DNA of 64,000 nucleotides from CAZABP01 sp964483245 (GCA_964483245.1 CAZABP010000005.1:62001-126000); one strand, 5' to 3'. Positions 8,344 to 17,531 are shown, numbered from the stretch's first letter. Notes: generated by a model not told the origin, from the sequence alone. A program made the numbers and translations.

Positions 8344-9459
8344 TCAGAGCAGCCGCGTCAGGAAGTTGCGGTGCGTCTGTTTGTAGCGGTCGTACCAGCG
8401 GCAGACCGGATACAGCAGCACCAGCGCGACCCCGCTCAGGATCCAACCCCAAGCGAGGTCGAGTCGCTGCTGGAACCCGCTGAGCCACGCGCTGCCGTTC
8501 AGCAGCATGAGATGCAGCACATAGAAGAACAGCGCCGTGCGTCCGAACACGAGCAGCGGATTCCCCGGCCGCTGCATCCAGCGCGCGGAGCGCTGCCAGG
8601 CCCACAGCCAGCACAGCAGCAGCGCCATGATCCCGAGCTCGAGCGCCGTGAAGCTGAGGCTAGGTGGGTACTTGCTGACGTGCAGCCAGTGCAGCCAGCC
8701 ACCGTCGCCGCGGTGCAGCCCGAGGTTGCCGTATCCGTCGACCGCGCGCACGACCGCGAACACCGCCAACGCGGCGAGCCCGCCGAACAGCAGCGTGCGG
8801 CGCGGGGTCGCGACACCGCGCGCGACCCGCCGGCCGAACACGTAACCGAGCAGCAGCATCGCGAGCCACGGCAGCAGTGGATACAGCACGCCGAGGCCAT
8901 TGCTGAAGCCGCCGGTGAGCAGCAGCTCCCGCGGCAGGGACCCGCTCCTGCCGAAGTCCGGCACGCCGATCGCGTATTCGAGTCCTCCGATGATCGCGAG
9001 CGCCGTCACGATCAACATCGGATCCGGGAGCCGGCGCAACAGCGGCATCAGCGCGATGCCGACTCCGATCGCGTACAGCACCTGCAGGATCGTGAACTGC
9101 ATTCCCCACAGCAGCGAGATCACGAACGGATCCAGCGCCGCGATGAACAGGCCACGCAGCAGCAGATGCCCGTCGATCGCGCGCTCCGCCACGCCGCGCT
9201 CCCGCTGCCGCGCCACGCTGATCGCAACCGAGGTGCCCGCCAGGAACACGAACGTCGGCGCGCACAGATGCGTGATCCAGCGCGTGAGGTAGCCGAGCAG
9301 CGGCAGTTCCTGGCCGCGGTACATCGACGCCGCGTCCCAGTGCGGGTGCAGTGGATTGAACGCGTTCTGCGCATGATCCACGACCATCAGGACCATCACG
9401 ATCCCGCGCATCGCGTCGATCGCCGGAAACCGCGCGCGGTCAGCCTGGCCGTTTGCCAT
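8344..9459 (-). CDS. DUF1624 / heparan-alpha-glucosaminide N-acetyltransferase-like membrane protein
   Basis: A 371-residue inner-membrane protein with about ten hydrophobic segments. It begins with the DUF1624 signature FPAIDAMRGIVMVLMVVDHA, in which the Arg-Gly and the Asp-His pair are conserved; LCAPTFVFLAGTS follows. Related proteins include the catalytic domain of the lysosomal acetyltransferase HGSNAT, which moves an acetyl group across the membrane to an amino sugar. The bacterial acceptor is usually unknown. The gene begins inside the last 20 bases of the GNAT gene upstream, so the two form one minus-strand operon. Transmembrane acylation of a surface sugar is plausible but not shown. 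Confidence 0.82.
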   Translation of the reverse strand: MANGQADRARFPAIDAMRGIVMVLMVVDHAQNAFNPLHPHWDAASMYRGQELPLLGYLTRWITHLCAPTFVFLAGTSVAISVARQRERGVAERAIDGHLLLRGLFIAALDPFVISLLWGMQFTILQVLYAIGVGIALMPLLRRLPDPMLIVTALAIIGGLEYAIGVPDFGRSGSLPRELLLTGGFSNGLGVLYPLLPWLAMLLLGYVFGRRVARGVATPRRTLLFGGLAALAVFAVVRAVDGYGNLGLHRGDGGWLHWLHVSKYPPSLSFTALELGIMALLLCWLWAWQRSARWMQRPGNPLLVFGRTALFFYVLHLMLLNGSAWLSGFQQRLDLAWGWILSGVALVLLYPVCRWYDRYKQTHRNFLTRLL

Positions 9460-10564
9460 AGATCCGGAATCGCCGCGACACCTTCCCCCCGAGGAGCTCG
9501 AGCGGGCTCAACATCAGACGGTTGTCCTCGAGGATCCAGCTCGCGTCGCACTCGTTGAACCCGGCCACGAGGCCGCGGCGGACCAGTGCGTGCAGCAGCA
9601 CCGCATCGATGCCGCTCCCACGCACCTCCGGCAGCAGCCCGAGCGTGATGACGCGGATCCGCCGCGTGCGGCGCAGCGCGCGCAGGAATCGCAGCCAGCC
9701 GAACGGCAGCAGGCGCCCGCCACAGGCATGGATCGCGACGTTCGCGTCCGGCAGCCCGATCGCGAATCCGACCGGCCGGCCTTCGACCTCGGCGATGTGC
9801 GTCAGCTCGGCGCGGCACAGCGGGCGGAAGTGCTTCGCCTGCGCCAGGAACTCCGCACGCGGCATCGGTGCGAACCCCCAGTTCCGCTCCCAGGCGCGCT
9901 CATACACCTGCCACAGCAGCTCGCACTCCGCCCCGAAGCGGCGCAGGTCGAGCGGGCGCAGCACGACGCCCGAGCGCTGCACGATCCGCGCCACCAGGCG
10001 GTCGAGTCGCTCCATCTGCAGATCGCGCTCGTGCACGCGGAGTGCGAGCAGATCCTTCGCCTTGCGGAAACCTGCGCTCTCGATCCAGCCGGCGTAGTGC
10101 CTGGGGTTGTGCGGCATGCCGACCACCGGCAGTCCCGCTTCCCCCTCGATCAGGAGTCCACAGCGGTAGTTCGTCGACAGCCCGACCGGACCGCGCAGCT
10201 CGGTCGCGCCGCGCTGCACCAGCCAGCGCTCCGCATGCTGCAGCAGCGCCTGCGCCGTGCCGGCGTCGGCCGCTTCGAAATGACCGAAGAACCCGACGCG
10301 GTCGCCATGCAGCTCGTCGTGCATCCGATCGCGCGTCGTGCTGATCCGGCCGACCGGGCGCCCGTCGCGCCGCGCGGTGAACAAGCCGACCTCGGCATGC
10401 GAGAAGAATGGGTTGCGCCGCGAGTCGAGCTCCCAGCGTTCCTCCCAGGTCAGCGGCGGCACGAAGTGCGGATCCCCGGCGTAGAACGCGCGCTGCAGAT
10501 CGAGGAAGCGGGCCGGCGAGCGCTCCGGTTCGATGCGCAGCTCGGCAGCCGCGGGCGAGGTCAT
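9440..10564 (-). CDS. GNAT-like acyltransferase, two-lobed
   Basis: A 374-residue protein with a GNAT-type N-terminal half. It shows DPHFVPPLTWEERWELD and a glycine-rich RDGRPVGRISTTRDRMHDE segment typical of uncharacterised planctomycete and proteobacterial N-acyltransferases. The second half repeats the fold, with GRPVGFAIGLPDAN, VITLGLLPEVRGSGID and CDASWILEDNRLM. The acetyl-CoA loop appears as EVRGSGIDAVLL. The start MTSPAAAELRIEPERSP was chosen over a longer frame because it lies 8 bases after a -10-like box and homology begins here. It overlaps the DUF1624 gene by 20 bases. The substrate is unknown. Confidence 0.75.
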   Translation of the reverse strand: MTSPAAAELRIEPERSPARFLDLQRAFYAGDPHFVPPLTWEERWELDSRRNPFFSHAEVGLFTARRDGRPVGRISTTRDRMHDELHGDRVGFFGHFEAADAGTAQALLQHAERWLVQRGATELRGPVGLSTNYRCGLLIEGEAGLPVVGMPHNPRHYAGWIESAGFRKAKDLLALRVHERDLQMERLDRLVARIVQRSGVVLRPLDLRRFGAECELLWQVYERAWERNWGFAPMPRAEFLAQAKHFRPLCRAELTHIAEVEGRPVGFAIGLPDANVAIHACGGRLLPFGWLRFLRALRRTRRIRVITLGLLPEVRGSGIDAVLLHALVRRGLVAGFNECDASWILEDNRLMLSPLELLGGKVSRRFRIYGKRPG

Positions 10565-10572
10565 GGCCTCGC

Positions 10573-10591
10573 AACGTAGCGTGGCTATGTT
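10573..10591. promoter_or_regulatory. Divergent -10-like boxes with 8-nt spacing to both start codons
   Basis: On the minus strand TACGTT (10578 to 10573) lies 8 bases before the ATG at 10564. On the plus strand TATGTT (10586-10591) lies 8 bases before the ATG at 10600. Neither start has a Shine-Dalgarno sequence in the short gap, so both transcripts may be leaderless. The whole divergent control region is only 35 bp. Confidence 0.5.
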
Positions 10592-10599
10592 GCGCCGCC

Positions 10600-11499
10600 A
10601 TGTTGCGTTGTTCCCTGCTCGTCGCAGCGGCGGCGATCCTGCTTGCTGCCTGCGGTGCTCCGCCCGGCCCCAGCCGCCAGGAAGTCCCCGCACCAGACGT
10701 CACGTCCGCACAGCGCCAGCAGCTCGTCGACGCCGAGCGCGCCTGGCGCCAACAGAGCGAGGAGCTCGACCGGCTGCAGCACGAGCTGTTGGCCGATCCG
10801 GCGACTGCGTGGTGGTGGACCCGGATGCTCGTGCACGACTACGTCTCGCTGCTCGATCAGCGGCAGGTCGACGACCGCACGATCTATGAGAACGTGACCG
10901 GCACGCCGAATGCGAAGCTCGAGCGCGTGCGCGCGCGGATCGTCGGGCTCGGCGCGGCGGCGGCGCCGTGTCTGATCCACGATCTGCTGCGCGGGCCGTA
11001 TCCGGACCGCACGCTGGTCGCGCAGCAGTTCCTGACGTCGATCGGACCTTCGGTGTTGCCCGCCCTCGCGCCGACGCTCGGCGATCCGGAGCCGCGGCTG
11101 CGCCGCGTCGCCGTCGAAGCGGTCGCGGCGATGCCGGCCGGAGCGGACGTCACTGCGGTGCTGCTGCGGGGTGCGGGGGACGAGGATTTCACTGTCCGGG
11201 CCGCGGCCTACACGGGACTCGCGCGCAATCCGGAGCACGCCGGGTTGCTGCGCGAGGCGGTGCGCAATGACGACGATGCGTTCGTGCGGCGCACGATCGT
11301 GCAGAACATCGCCGGGTTCCGGGACCGGGAGACTGCCAGTGCCGTCGTCGCGTACCTCGAGCGGTGTGTGCGCGATGGTGACAGCCGCGGGGCGGAAGCG
11401 GCGACTGCGACGCTGCAGCGGATGGCCGGGAAGAACGCGCGCGACGTCGCGGGCTGGCGGAACTGGGCGGCCGCGTTGCCGGCCGAAGGCAGATTCTGA
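10600..11499 (+). CDS. Lipoprotein with HEAT-like repeats
   Basis: A 299-residue lipoprotein. The signal peptide ends in a lipobox, AILLAAC, with the lipidated Cys near residue 19. A helical, Glu/Gln-rich segment with a WWWTRML patch follows, and from about residue 110 there are helix pairs of HEAT type: ARIVGLGAAAAPCLIHDLL, IGPSVLPALAPTLGDPEPRL, DEDFTVRAAAYTGLARNPE. Such repeats form curved scaffolds for binding other proteins. It probably sits on the periplasmic face of a membrane. No enzyme motif is seen. It is followed after one base by the zinc-finger-like gene, so both are likely cotranscribed. Confidence 0.75.
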   Translation: MLRCSLLVAAAAILLAACGAPPGPSRQEVPAPDVTSAQRQQLVDAERAWRQQSEELDRLQHELLADPATAWWWTRMLVHDYVSLLDQRQVDDRTIYENVTGTPNAKLERVRARIVGLGAAAAPCLIHDLLRGPYPDRTLVAQQFLTSIGPSVLPALAPTLGDPEPRLRRVAVEAVAAMPAGADVTAVLLRGAGDEDFTVRAAAYTGLARNPEHAGLLREAVRNDDDAFVRRTIVQNIAGFRDRETASAVVAYLERCVRDGDSRGAEAATATLQRMAGKNARDVAGWRNWAAALPAEGRF

Positions 11500-11500
11500 G

Positions 11501-11989
11501 ATGGAGGATTGGAAGATCCGCAGCGGCCGCGGGCGGTGCGAGATGCCTGGGTGCAGCGCGCCGCCGTCACCGGAGTGGTTCGCCGTCTTGGAGCCACCGG
11601 ATTACACGCGGCGGGATCTGTGTCCGGCCTGCTTCGCTCGCGCGGAGCGGGAGAGCGGGGAGCCGCTGATCTTCTGGCGCGCAAAGCGGAAGGAGGCGAA
11701 GCGGGAAGGGTTGGTGTTGGACCTGGAGTCGTTGCGCGTGCTGTTCGACCGGTTGGGAGAGCGGGAGGACGAGAAGGCGCGGGGATTGCGGTTCCTGGTG
11801 GCGTTGTTGCTGCTGCGGAAACGGATGTTGAAGGTGGTCGACGCGAAGACGCCGGAGCAGGAGGCGGCGGATCTGGTGGTGGTGGATGCGCGGGTGCCGG
11901 AGGGGGAGGCGATTGCGCTGTTTGCGCCGCCGCTGGATGACGAGCGGATGGGGGAGTTGAAGCGGGAGTTGGCGGAGGCGATGGAGTAG
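11501..11989 (+). CDS. Hypothetical protein with two CxxC-type pairs
   Basis: A 162-residue cytoplasmic protein that I do not recognise. Near residues 13-18 it has CEMPGC and near residues 41-44 CPAC, a four-cysteine pattern that suggests a single zinc site. A basic stretch (FWRAKRKEAKREG) and a Leu-rich helix (LRFLVALLLLRKRML) follow; the C-terminus is acidic and Val/Ala-rich. There is no signal peptide. The start ATG follows the stop of the lipoprotein gene by one base. A role in nucleic-acid or protein binding is possible but not shown. Confidence 0.6.
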   Translation: MEDWKIRSGRGRCEMPGCSAPPSPEWFAVLEPPDYTRRDLCPACFARAERESGEPLIFWRAKRKEAKREGLVLDLESLRVLFDRLGEREDEKARGLRFLVALLLLRKRMLKVVDAKTPEQEAADLVVVDARVPEGEAIALFAPPLDDERMGELKRELAEAME

Positions 11990-12022
11990 GCGAGCCGTGC
12001 CGATGGCTCGCGCGCTACGCGC
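11989..12022. repeat. Two short hairpins after a gene, first with GGCGAGCCGTGC motif
   Basis: GCGAGCC (11990-11996) pairs with GGCTCGC (12005-12011), then GCGCG-CTA-CGCGC forms a second stem. The word GGCGAGCCGTGCC also opens the hairpin at 15611, after the next gene. No T-tract follows, so terminator function is uncertain. Confidence 0.5.
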
Positions 12023-12037
12023 GCTTCGCCGGGGCCC

Positions 12038-12081
12038 GGGATGGGGCTTGGGATCGGGATGGGGTTCGGGATGGGGTTTGG
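12038..12081. repeat. G-rich low-complexity repeat
   Basis: Imperfect copies of GGGATGGGGTTC/T run head to tail. It is the other-strand counterpart, in style, of the GATCCC repeat at 17388-17496. It is non-coding and lies between two genes of the same direction. Confidence 0.7.
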
Positions 12082-12163
12082 TTGCGGGTGCGGTCGGGCG
12101 GCAGGAGGCGGGGGCGGGCGCCTGTGGATCGGTGGGCGCGCCGCCTCGCAGAGGAGGTGAGGT

Positions 12164-15100
12164 GTGACGGGTCGTCGGCTGCGCGTTATCACCGGGGGCA
12201 TGTTGAGAGGAGTTGCTTGCATTGCGTTGGGACTGTCCGCGGCCGCTGCGCCGGCGCAGCGCCTCGTCAGAGACATCGCGGCCGTGATGGTGGATCCCCC
12301 GGTGCCGGATCGCACGAGCTCGTTGATATCTGCGCTGACCTCGGTGCACGGATTGGCTTGGTTCACGGTGGATGGAGACGTCGGCTTCGATCGGCCCTGG
12401 GTCTCCGACGGGAGCAGCGCCGGAACCCGTGCGATTGCTGCACTCGGCGGTGCCAAGTGGTTCGTCCCGCTCGCACCTGGCAAGGTGGTCGGAATGTCGG
12501 GGTACGGGACGCTGTGGAGTTCTGACGGAACCCCGGCCGGCACGGAAACGCTCCGGCAGTTCGTTGGCGTGGCGCTGTCTGCTGGGCGAATCGGCGGCCG
12601 CGTGCTGTTCTTTGCGAACGACGGACGACACGGGACGGAGCCGTGGGTGACCGACGGGACCGCGGCAGGAACCACGCTGGTCGGCGACTTGTGGCCGGGC
12701 ACTGACTCGAGTGTCGTCGGCAACGAGCCTGCATTCGCAACGGTGGGTTCGAGGGCACTGTTCCTTGCCAACGACGGTGTGCACGGCTTGGAACCATGCG
12801 TGACGGATGGCACGTCGGCCGGCACACGCCTCATGGACATCCGCGTGGGTGCGGGCTGGTCGTTCTCCGGACTCGAGACTGCGCGTGCGCTGGTGCCGGC
12901 TGGCAAGTGGATCTACTTCGCGGCGGACGATGGAATCCATGGCAGTGAGCCATGGGTCTCCGATGTGACTGTTGAAGGGACCCGGTTGATCGCGGATGTG
13001 AATCCGGGAGCACTTTCGAGCGTCTATTTCGGCTCGCCTCAGCGTCGCGAGCTCGCGTGGGGAACCCAGCTCCTGTTCCAGGCGTGGCACGCCGCGTCGG
13101 GCTCCGAACCTTGGATCACCGACGGCACACCCGCGGGAACGCGGCGACTCGCAGATCTGAGTCCAGGCTCCTCGTCGAGCGATCCGCACGAGTTCTTCGC
13201 ACTCGGCAGTCGCTTCGCCTTCACGGCAAGACATCCATTGTTGGGTGACGAGCTGTGGCTCAGCGACGGGACTGCGCAAGGGACTCAGCTCATCGACATC
13301 CGGCCTGGCGCGGACAGCAGCCGGCCCATCGTCGTGGCCATGGACGGCGTGCTTCCCGGCGGCAACCATCTGTTCCAAGCGGAAGACGACGTGCACGGAC
13401 GCGAGCTGTGGGTCACGGATGGCTCGCGCGCCGGAACGCGGTTGCTCGCGGATCTGATGCCTGGACGGAGTTCGTCGCCGTCCATCAGGCAGGCATGGCT
13501 CATTGGCGGGCGGGCTGTGTTCGCGGCCGCCGACCCAACGTCCGGCTCTGAGCCAGGTATCACGGACGGGACGTCCGCCGGCACTCGGTTGCTGCACGAT
13601 ATTCATCCGGGACAGGGCAGCAGCATCGACCCATCGCAGTTCGTGGCAGCGCGCGCCGGCAGCAATCTGCTGTTCGTGGCGGACGACGGTGCGCACGGCA
13701 GCGAACCGTGGATCACAGACGGTACGCACGCCGGAACGATTCTGCTGCGGGATATCGCTCGCCGCGCGACACTGGGATCGCACCCGCGCACGATCGGAAC
13801 ACTGCTCGAGCGGATCCTGTTCGTCGCTGACCAGCCCGGGGTAGGCATCGAACCATGGATCTCGGACGGCACCGAACGCGGCACAGTGCTGTTGCGCGAT
13901 CTGGTTCCGGGGCCGGGACCGGGCCCGGGTCATACCCCGCCGCAGGCGGGACTCGAGACCGCGGATCACCTGTGGTTCGCGCATCGGGACGCCGCGACGG
14001 GCCGTGAGCCGTGGATCACGGACGGCTCGACGGAAGGCACGCGGCTCCTGCGCGACATCGCTGCCGGCGGGACGGGCGGTATTGAACAGCTTCCTTGGAT
14101 GACGCCGGTCGGCCGCCGGATGTTCTTCGAAGCTGATGATGCGCAGCATGGGCGTGAACTCTGGGTCAGCGACGGCACCACTGCTGGAACGCGGCTGGTG
14201 AAGGACATTCGTCCAGGCTCCGCCGGCAGTGAGATCGCTGGATCGCGTGCATTCCGGCCGATCGCGCTCGGCGATCTCCTGCTCCTGTTCAGTGCCGATG
14301 ACGGTGTTCACGGCCAGGAGCCATGGATCAGCGATGGGACATCAGAAGGGACGGTGCTGCTGCGCGATCTGCGCGCCGGCAGCGAGCACGGCGTGAGCGG
14401 TTTCAGCTTCCCCGATGCGATCGCGGTCGGATCACGCGTGCTGTTCGTCGGCTATGACGCGGCCGCGGGTTACGACATGTTCGTCACCGACGGCACGCCT
14501 GCCGGCACGCAACTGTTGGCCGACATGAACGCTTCATTTCACTACGGAATGCCGGTCGGCCGATTCGCAGATGGGCGCGTCCTGGTGGCGGGTGCTGGCA
14601 TCTGGGTCACCGATGGCACTGCGCGGGGAACGCAGCGTGTCGCCAGTGCAGCGTTCGGCAGCGCCGCAGCGGTTGGTGACGGGCTCGTGTTCGCCGGGAA
14701 GGACTTGAACGGCTCTGAGCTCTGGATCAGCGATGGCACAGCCCCGGGCACACGCATGCTGATCGATCTACATTCGGGTCCTGAATCGAGCTCGCCCCGG
14801 TCCTTGGTACGGAGCGGAAAGCTCGTGTTCTTCCGTGCCGACGATGCGGTGCACGGATCTGAGCCGTGGGTGACCGACGGTACTATCGCCGGCACGCGCA
14901 TGCTCGCGGACGTCTGCCGCGGAGCCATGGGCAGCATGATGGAGCCGCAACCGGGATTCCTGATCGCGGCTGGCGACAACGGCCGCGTCGTGTTCGAAGC
15001 GACTTCACTCGAGCATGGTGCGGAGCTGTGGTTCAGCGACGGCACGATCGTCGGGACTCACGTGCTTTCCGATCTGGAGCCAGGTCCCGACGGCTCCCAT

Positions 15101-15598
15101 CCGCAGTACCTCGGGCGCGCCGGGGACGTGCTGTACTTTTCGTGTCTGACCAGCCGGCACGGCCGTGAGCCATACGCGGTCGACCTGCGCGCTCTGGCTG
15201 CAGCGCATTCAGTGCCATTGGGGACGGGGTGCGCAGGCACGGATGGGCGCATTCCCCGGCTGCGGGGAACCGGTGCGCCACGCCTTGGCGGCAGCGATTT
15301 CGCGGCCACGCTGTCACACGCGAGGGCCTTGGCGCCGGCCTCGCTGATGATCGGGCTGGGTCCTGGACCGCAACTGCTCCCGGGTCCCTGCTCGCTGTAT
15401 CTGCAGTCGCAGCAGGTGCGGTTGCACTCGACCATCACGAATCCGGATGGACACAGTGCGATCGTGCTCGCGGTGCCTTCGGCAGCGGAGCTGCTCGGGA
15501 CGAAGCTGCACGCGCAGGCGTTGGTGTTGGATCCGCAGGGTGCGTGGCTGAACCTGGCTGCGTTCAGCAATGGGTTGACGATCGTGGTTGGGAGGTGA
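12164..15598 (+). CDS. Giant exported ELWxxDGT-repeat protein
   Basis: A 1144-residue exported protein built from about twenty copies of the ELWxxDGT repeat, for example ELWVTDGSRAGTRLL and EPWVTDGTIAGTRML, each about 50 residues and each followed by a xDIxPGxxS segment. Such arrays are expected to fold as beta-propeller or beta-solenoid blades. The C-terminal ~120 residues are a different domain that begins PLGTGCAGTDG and carries a second Cys in PGPCSLYLQSQ; the Kelch protein at 31638 ends in a similar one. The GTG at 12164 was chosen because AGGAGG lies 7 bases upstream; an ATG at 12200 would give a cleaner signal peptide (LRGVACIALGLSAAAAPAQ). Function is unknown; surface or extracellular binding is likely. 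Confidence 0.85.
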   Translation: MTGRRLRVITGGMLRGVACIALGLSAAAAPAQRLVRDIAAVMVDPPVPDRTSSLISALTSVHGLAWFTVDGDVGFDRPWVSDGSSAGTRAIAALGGAKWFVPLAPGKVVGMSGYGTLWSSDGTPAGTETLRQFVGVALSAGRIGGRVLFFANDGRHGTEPWVTDGTAAGTTLVGDLWPGTDSSVVGNEPAFATVGSRALFLANDGVHGLEPCVTDGTSAGTRLMDIRVGAGWSFSGLETARALVPAGKWIYFAADDGIHGSEPWVSDVTVEGTRLIADVNPGALSSVYFGSPQRRELAWGTQLLFQAWHAASGSEPWITDGTPAGTRRLADLSPGSSSSDPHEFFALGSRFAFTARHPLLGDELWLSDGTAQGTQLIDIRPGADSSRPIVVAMDGVLPGGNHLFQAEDDVHGRELWVTDGSRAGTRLLADLMPGRSSSPSIRQAWLIGGRAVFAAADPTSGSEPGITDGTSAGTRLLHDIHPGQGSSIDPSQFVAARAGSNLLFVADDGAHGSEPWITDGTHAGTILLRDIARRATLGSHPRTIGTLLERILFVADQPGVGIEPWISDGTERGTVLLRDLVPGPGPGPGHTPPQAGLETADHLWFAHRDAATGREPWITDGSTEGTRLLRDIAAGGTGGIEQLPWMTPVGRRMFFEADDAQHGRELWVSDGTTAGTRLVKDIRPGSAGSEIAGSRAFRPIALGDLLLLFSADDGVHGQEPWISDGTSEGTVLLRDLRAGSEHGVSGFSFPDAIAVGSRVLFVGYDAAAGYDMFVTDGTPAGTQLLADMNASFHYGMPVGRFADGRVLVAGAGIWVTDGTARGTQRVASAAFGSAAAVGDGLVFAGKDLNGSELWISDGTAPGTRMLIDLHSGPESSSPRSLVRSGKLVFFRADDAVHGSEPWVTDGTIAGTRMLADVCRGAMGSMMEPQPGFLIAAGDNGRVVFEATSLEHGAELWFSDGTIVGTHVLSDLEPGPDGSHPQYLGRAGDVLYFSCLTSRHGREPYAVDLRALAAAHSVPLGTGCAGTDGRIPRLRGTGAPRLGGSDFAATLSHARALAPASLMIGLGPGPQLLPGPCSLYLQSQQVRLHSTITNPDGHSAIVLAVPSAAELLGTKLHAQALVLDPQGAWLNLAAFSNGLTIVVGR

Positions 15599-15610
15599 GG
15601 CTACGCCGGA

Positions 15611-15673
15611 GGCGAGCCGTGCCTGGCGGCACGGCTCGCCCGGGAGCCGCTCGCCGCGCCGAGGCGCGGCGAG
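15611..15673. terminator. Two perfect hairpins after the ELWxxDGT gene
   Basis: GGCGAGCCGTGC (15611-15622) pairs perfectly with GCACGGCTCGCC (15629-15640), a 12-bp stem with a 6-base loop. CTCGCCGCGCC (15650-15660) then pairs with GGCGCGGCGAG (15663-15673). They start 13 bases after the stop. There is no T-tract, so they may act as transcript-end stabilisers or Rho-type stops rather than classic terminators. Confidence 0.45.
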
Positions 15674-15788
15674 CTGGAGGCGCAGGCGGAGGCGGGTGCG
15701 GTCGGGTTGCGGGGGGCGGGGGCGGGGCCGGCACATGTGGGTTGGTGCGCGCGGTGGAGAACGTTGGGTGTGGCATGATCGCCGCGAG

Positions 15789-17306
15789 ATGCGCGGTGGA
15801 TCGTGTGGCGTCGCGGCTTGCCTTGGACTTGCAATGGTGCTGGCGGCGCAGGAGCAGGTGCCGCAACCGCGGGAGCTCGGTGAGGACCTGGGGCCGGCGG
15901 AACTGGAGAAGCGGTGGGAGGCGACGGGCGCGTTCTGCGAGCTGGTGTGGCGCGTGGACCAGGAGGGGAAGCTGTTTGCGTGGCCGGATCCGTCGTCGGC
16001 GGTGGCGGAGATGTGGCATCCGTTGCCGGGTTGGCAGCGTGGCGATGGGGTGGATCCGTGGGCGAGCTGGTTCGTGGACAGCCGGCGCGCCGATGCAGCG
16101 GAGTATCTGCTCGGTTGGATGCGGTCGCCTGGCCAGTTGTTGGGTGCGGTGGATGCGCGGCGGCACTTCGAGCGGATGGGGCGTGCGCAGACGGATGCGG
16201 AACTGCGGCAGTTCGTGGTGCGGCCGGCGGAGGCGGCGACGGCGGCGCTGCGCCGACGTGAGGTGTTGGATCAGCAGGTGGCGATGCTGCTGTTGAAGGA
16301 GCGCGCGGTGGAAGCCGCGCTCGGCGAGCTGCGGTTCCTTGCTGAGCAGTCGGAGGATGCGTGGTTGCGGTGGCAGGCGGAGGACGCGTTGCATGCGTTG
16401 GACGATTCGCACCCGGCGCCGGCGCGTGTTGCGCTGCGCGAGGTCGATGTCATCGTGCCCCAGCGAGCAGAGCTGTGGCTGTACGTCGATCATGCACGCG
16501 TGCGGGCGCGCAGTGATCTTGCGGAGCGGGGCCGCGCGCACGGCCTGCAGTGGACCTATGGGTGCATTCGCGGCGCAGGAGGAACGTGCAGTCCGTTCAC
16601 GCTCGCCGGTGCGCAGCTGCTGGCCGACCGACCTGGCGAGATCCCATTCGAGCTCGCGCGCGTCTGTGGCCGCATGCGCCTCGATCAGGCACTGCTCGCG
16701 TTCGATGCGCTGCCCGGTGGCACGCCGCGGCTGGTGTGGGCAGCAGCGAGCGGCGCGTTCGAAGTGGACGTGCTCGCCTCGCATCTGGCGACACTCAGGA
16801 TTCCGCCGTTTCGCGAAGGAGACCGGATCGTCGCCACGAAGTGGGTGCCCGACTACGTCGTCGAAGCGCGGCGCGATGTCCTGGTCGTGCGGCACGAGTC
16901 GCTGGAGCTGCCACCCGAGTCCGGCGAATGGCCCGAGCTGCTGCGTGAAGCACAGTCGAAACACGCGGCATTCGCCGCAGCGCTGCAGCCGAAGTCGCGC
17001 CTCGCGCCGATGCATCCGTTCCTGCTCCCCGCGGGCGGCAAGCTCTTCGTGACCCACGTGCCGTTCCGCGCCGAGGTCGAGACGGATGCATCCGTGCCAC
17101 GCATGCAGAGCTCACTGCGCCGTGCGGCTTCGGCGCTGCGCCTGACGCCGCCATCCCTGCTGCCGCGCGACATCCGCGGGCCCTGGCTGCGTCTGCTCGA
17201 CGACGCGAAGCCCGAAGCTTCACCGAGCGGCGGCTCCCGTCTCCTGCTCACCGCAGACGACGCAGACCCGCTCGACCTGCTGCCGCTGCTGCTCGTCCGG
17301 GACTGA
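15789..17306 (+). CDS. Exported protein of unknown function
   Basis: A 505-residue protein with a signal peptide (RGGSCGVAACLGLAMVLAAQ, cleavage near AAQ) and no recognised domain. The first half is helical and rich in Glu, Arg and Trp (AELEKRWEATGAFCELVW, DPWASWFVDSRRADAAEYLLGW); the second half looks mixed alpha/beta and ends in an Asp/Leu-rich tail. There is no lipobox and no later membrane segment, so it should be free in the periplasm. The start ATG was chosen for the signal peptide; upstream sequence in the same frame is Arg/Gly-rich and looks non-coding. Its neighbours are other exported proteins of unknown role. Confidence 0.65.
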   Translation: MRGGSCGVAACLGLAMVLAAQEQVPQPRELGEDLGPAELEKRWEATGAFCELVWRVDQEGKLFAWPDPSSAVAEMWHPLPGWQRGDGVDPWASWFVDSRRADAAEYLLGWMRSPGQLLGAVDARRHFERMGRAQTDAELRQFVVRPAEAATAALRRREVLDQQVAMLLLKERAVEAALGELRFLAEQSEDAWLRWQAEDALHALDDSHPAPARVALREVDVIVPQRAELWLYVDHARVRARSDLAERGRAHGLQWTYGCIRGAGGTCSPFTLAGAQLLADRPGEIPFELARVCGRMRLDQALLAFDALPGGTPRLVWAAASGAFEVDVLASHLATLRIPPFREGDRIVATKWVPDYVVEARRDVLVVRHESLELPPESGEWPELLREAQSKHAAFAAALQPKSRLAPMHPFLLPAGGKLFVTHVPFRAEVETDASVPRMQSSLRRAASALRLTPPSLLPRDIRGPWLRLLDDAKPEASPSGGSRLLLTADDADPLDLLPLLLVRD

Positions 17307-17387
17307 GCAACCGGCGAAGCGCCAGGAGACCTCGCCTCGCGACTCCTGTCTCCCGAGCAGGCCACGCACGAAGCGAGTGCGCGCCTA

Positions 17388-17496
17388 CCCGATCCCGATC
17401 CCGATCCCGATCCCGATCGCAATCCCGATCCCGATCCCGATCGCGATCCCGATCGCAATCCCGATCGCAATCCCGATCCCCAACCCTCCCGATCCC
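17388..17496. repeat. GATCCC hexanucleotide repeat
   Basis: About eighteen 6-base units, mostly GATCCC or GATCGC/AATCCC variants, lie between two convergent genes. The six-base period keeps every frame open, which yields long spurious Asp-Arg reading frames on the minus strand. No function is evident; it may be a slippage-prone spacer. Confidence 0.85.
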
Positions 17497-17531
17497 CAAC
17501 CCAAACCCAATCCCGCCCAAACCCGCTGCAC

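Noticed and set aside
11567..14311. 914-residue minus-strand open frame
   Set aside because: It is the antisense shadow of the ELWxxDGT gene and the 162-residue protein gene, with shadow-like composition and no domain.
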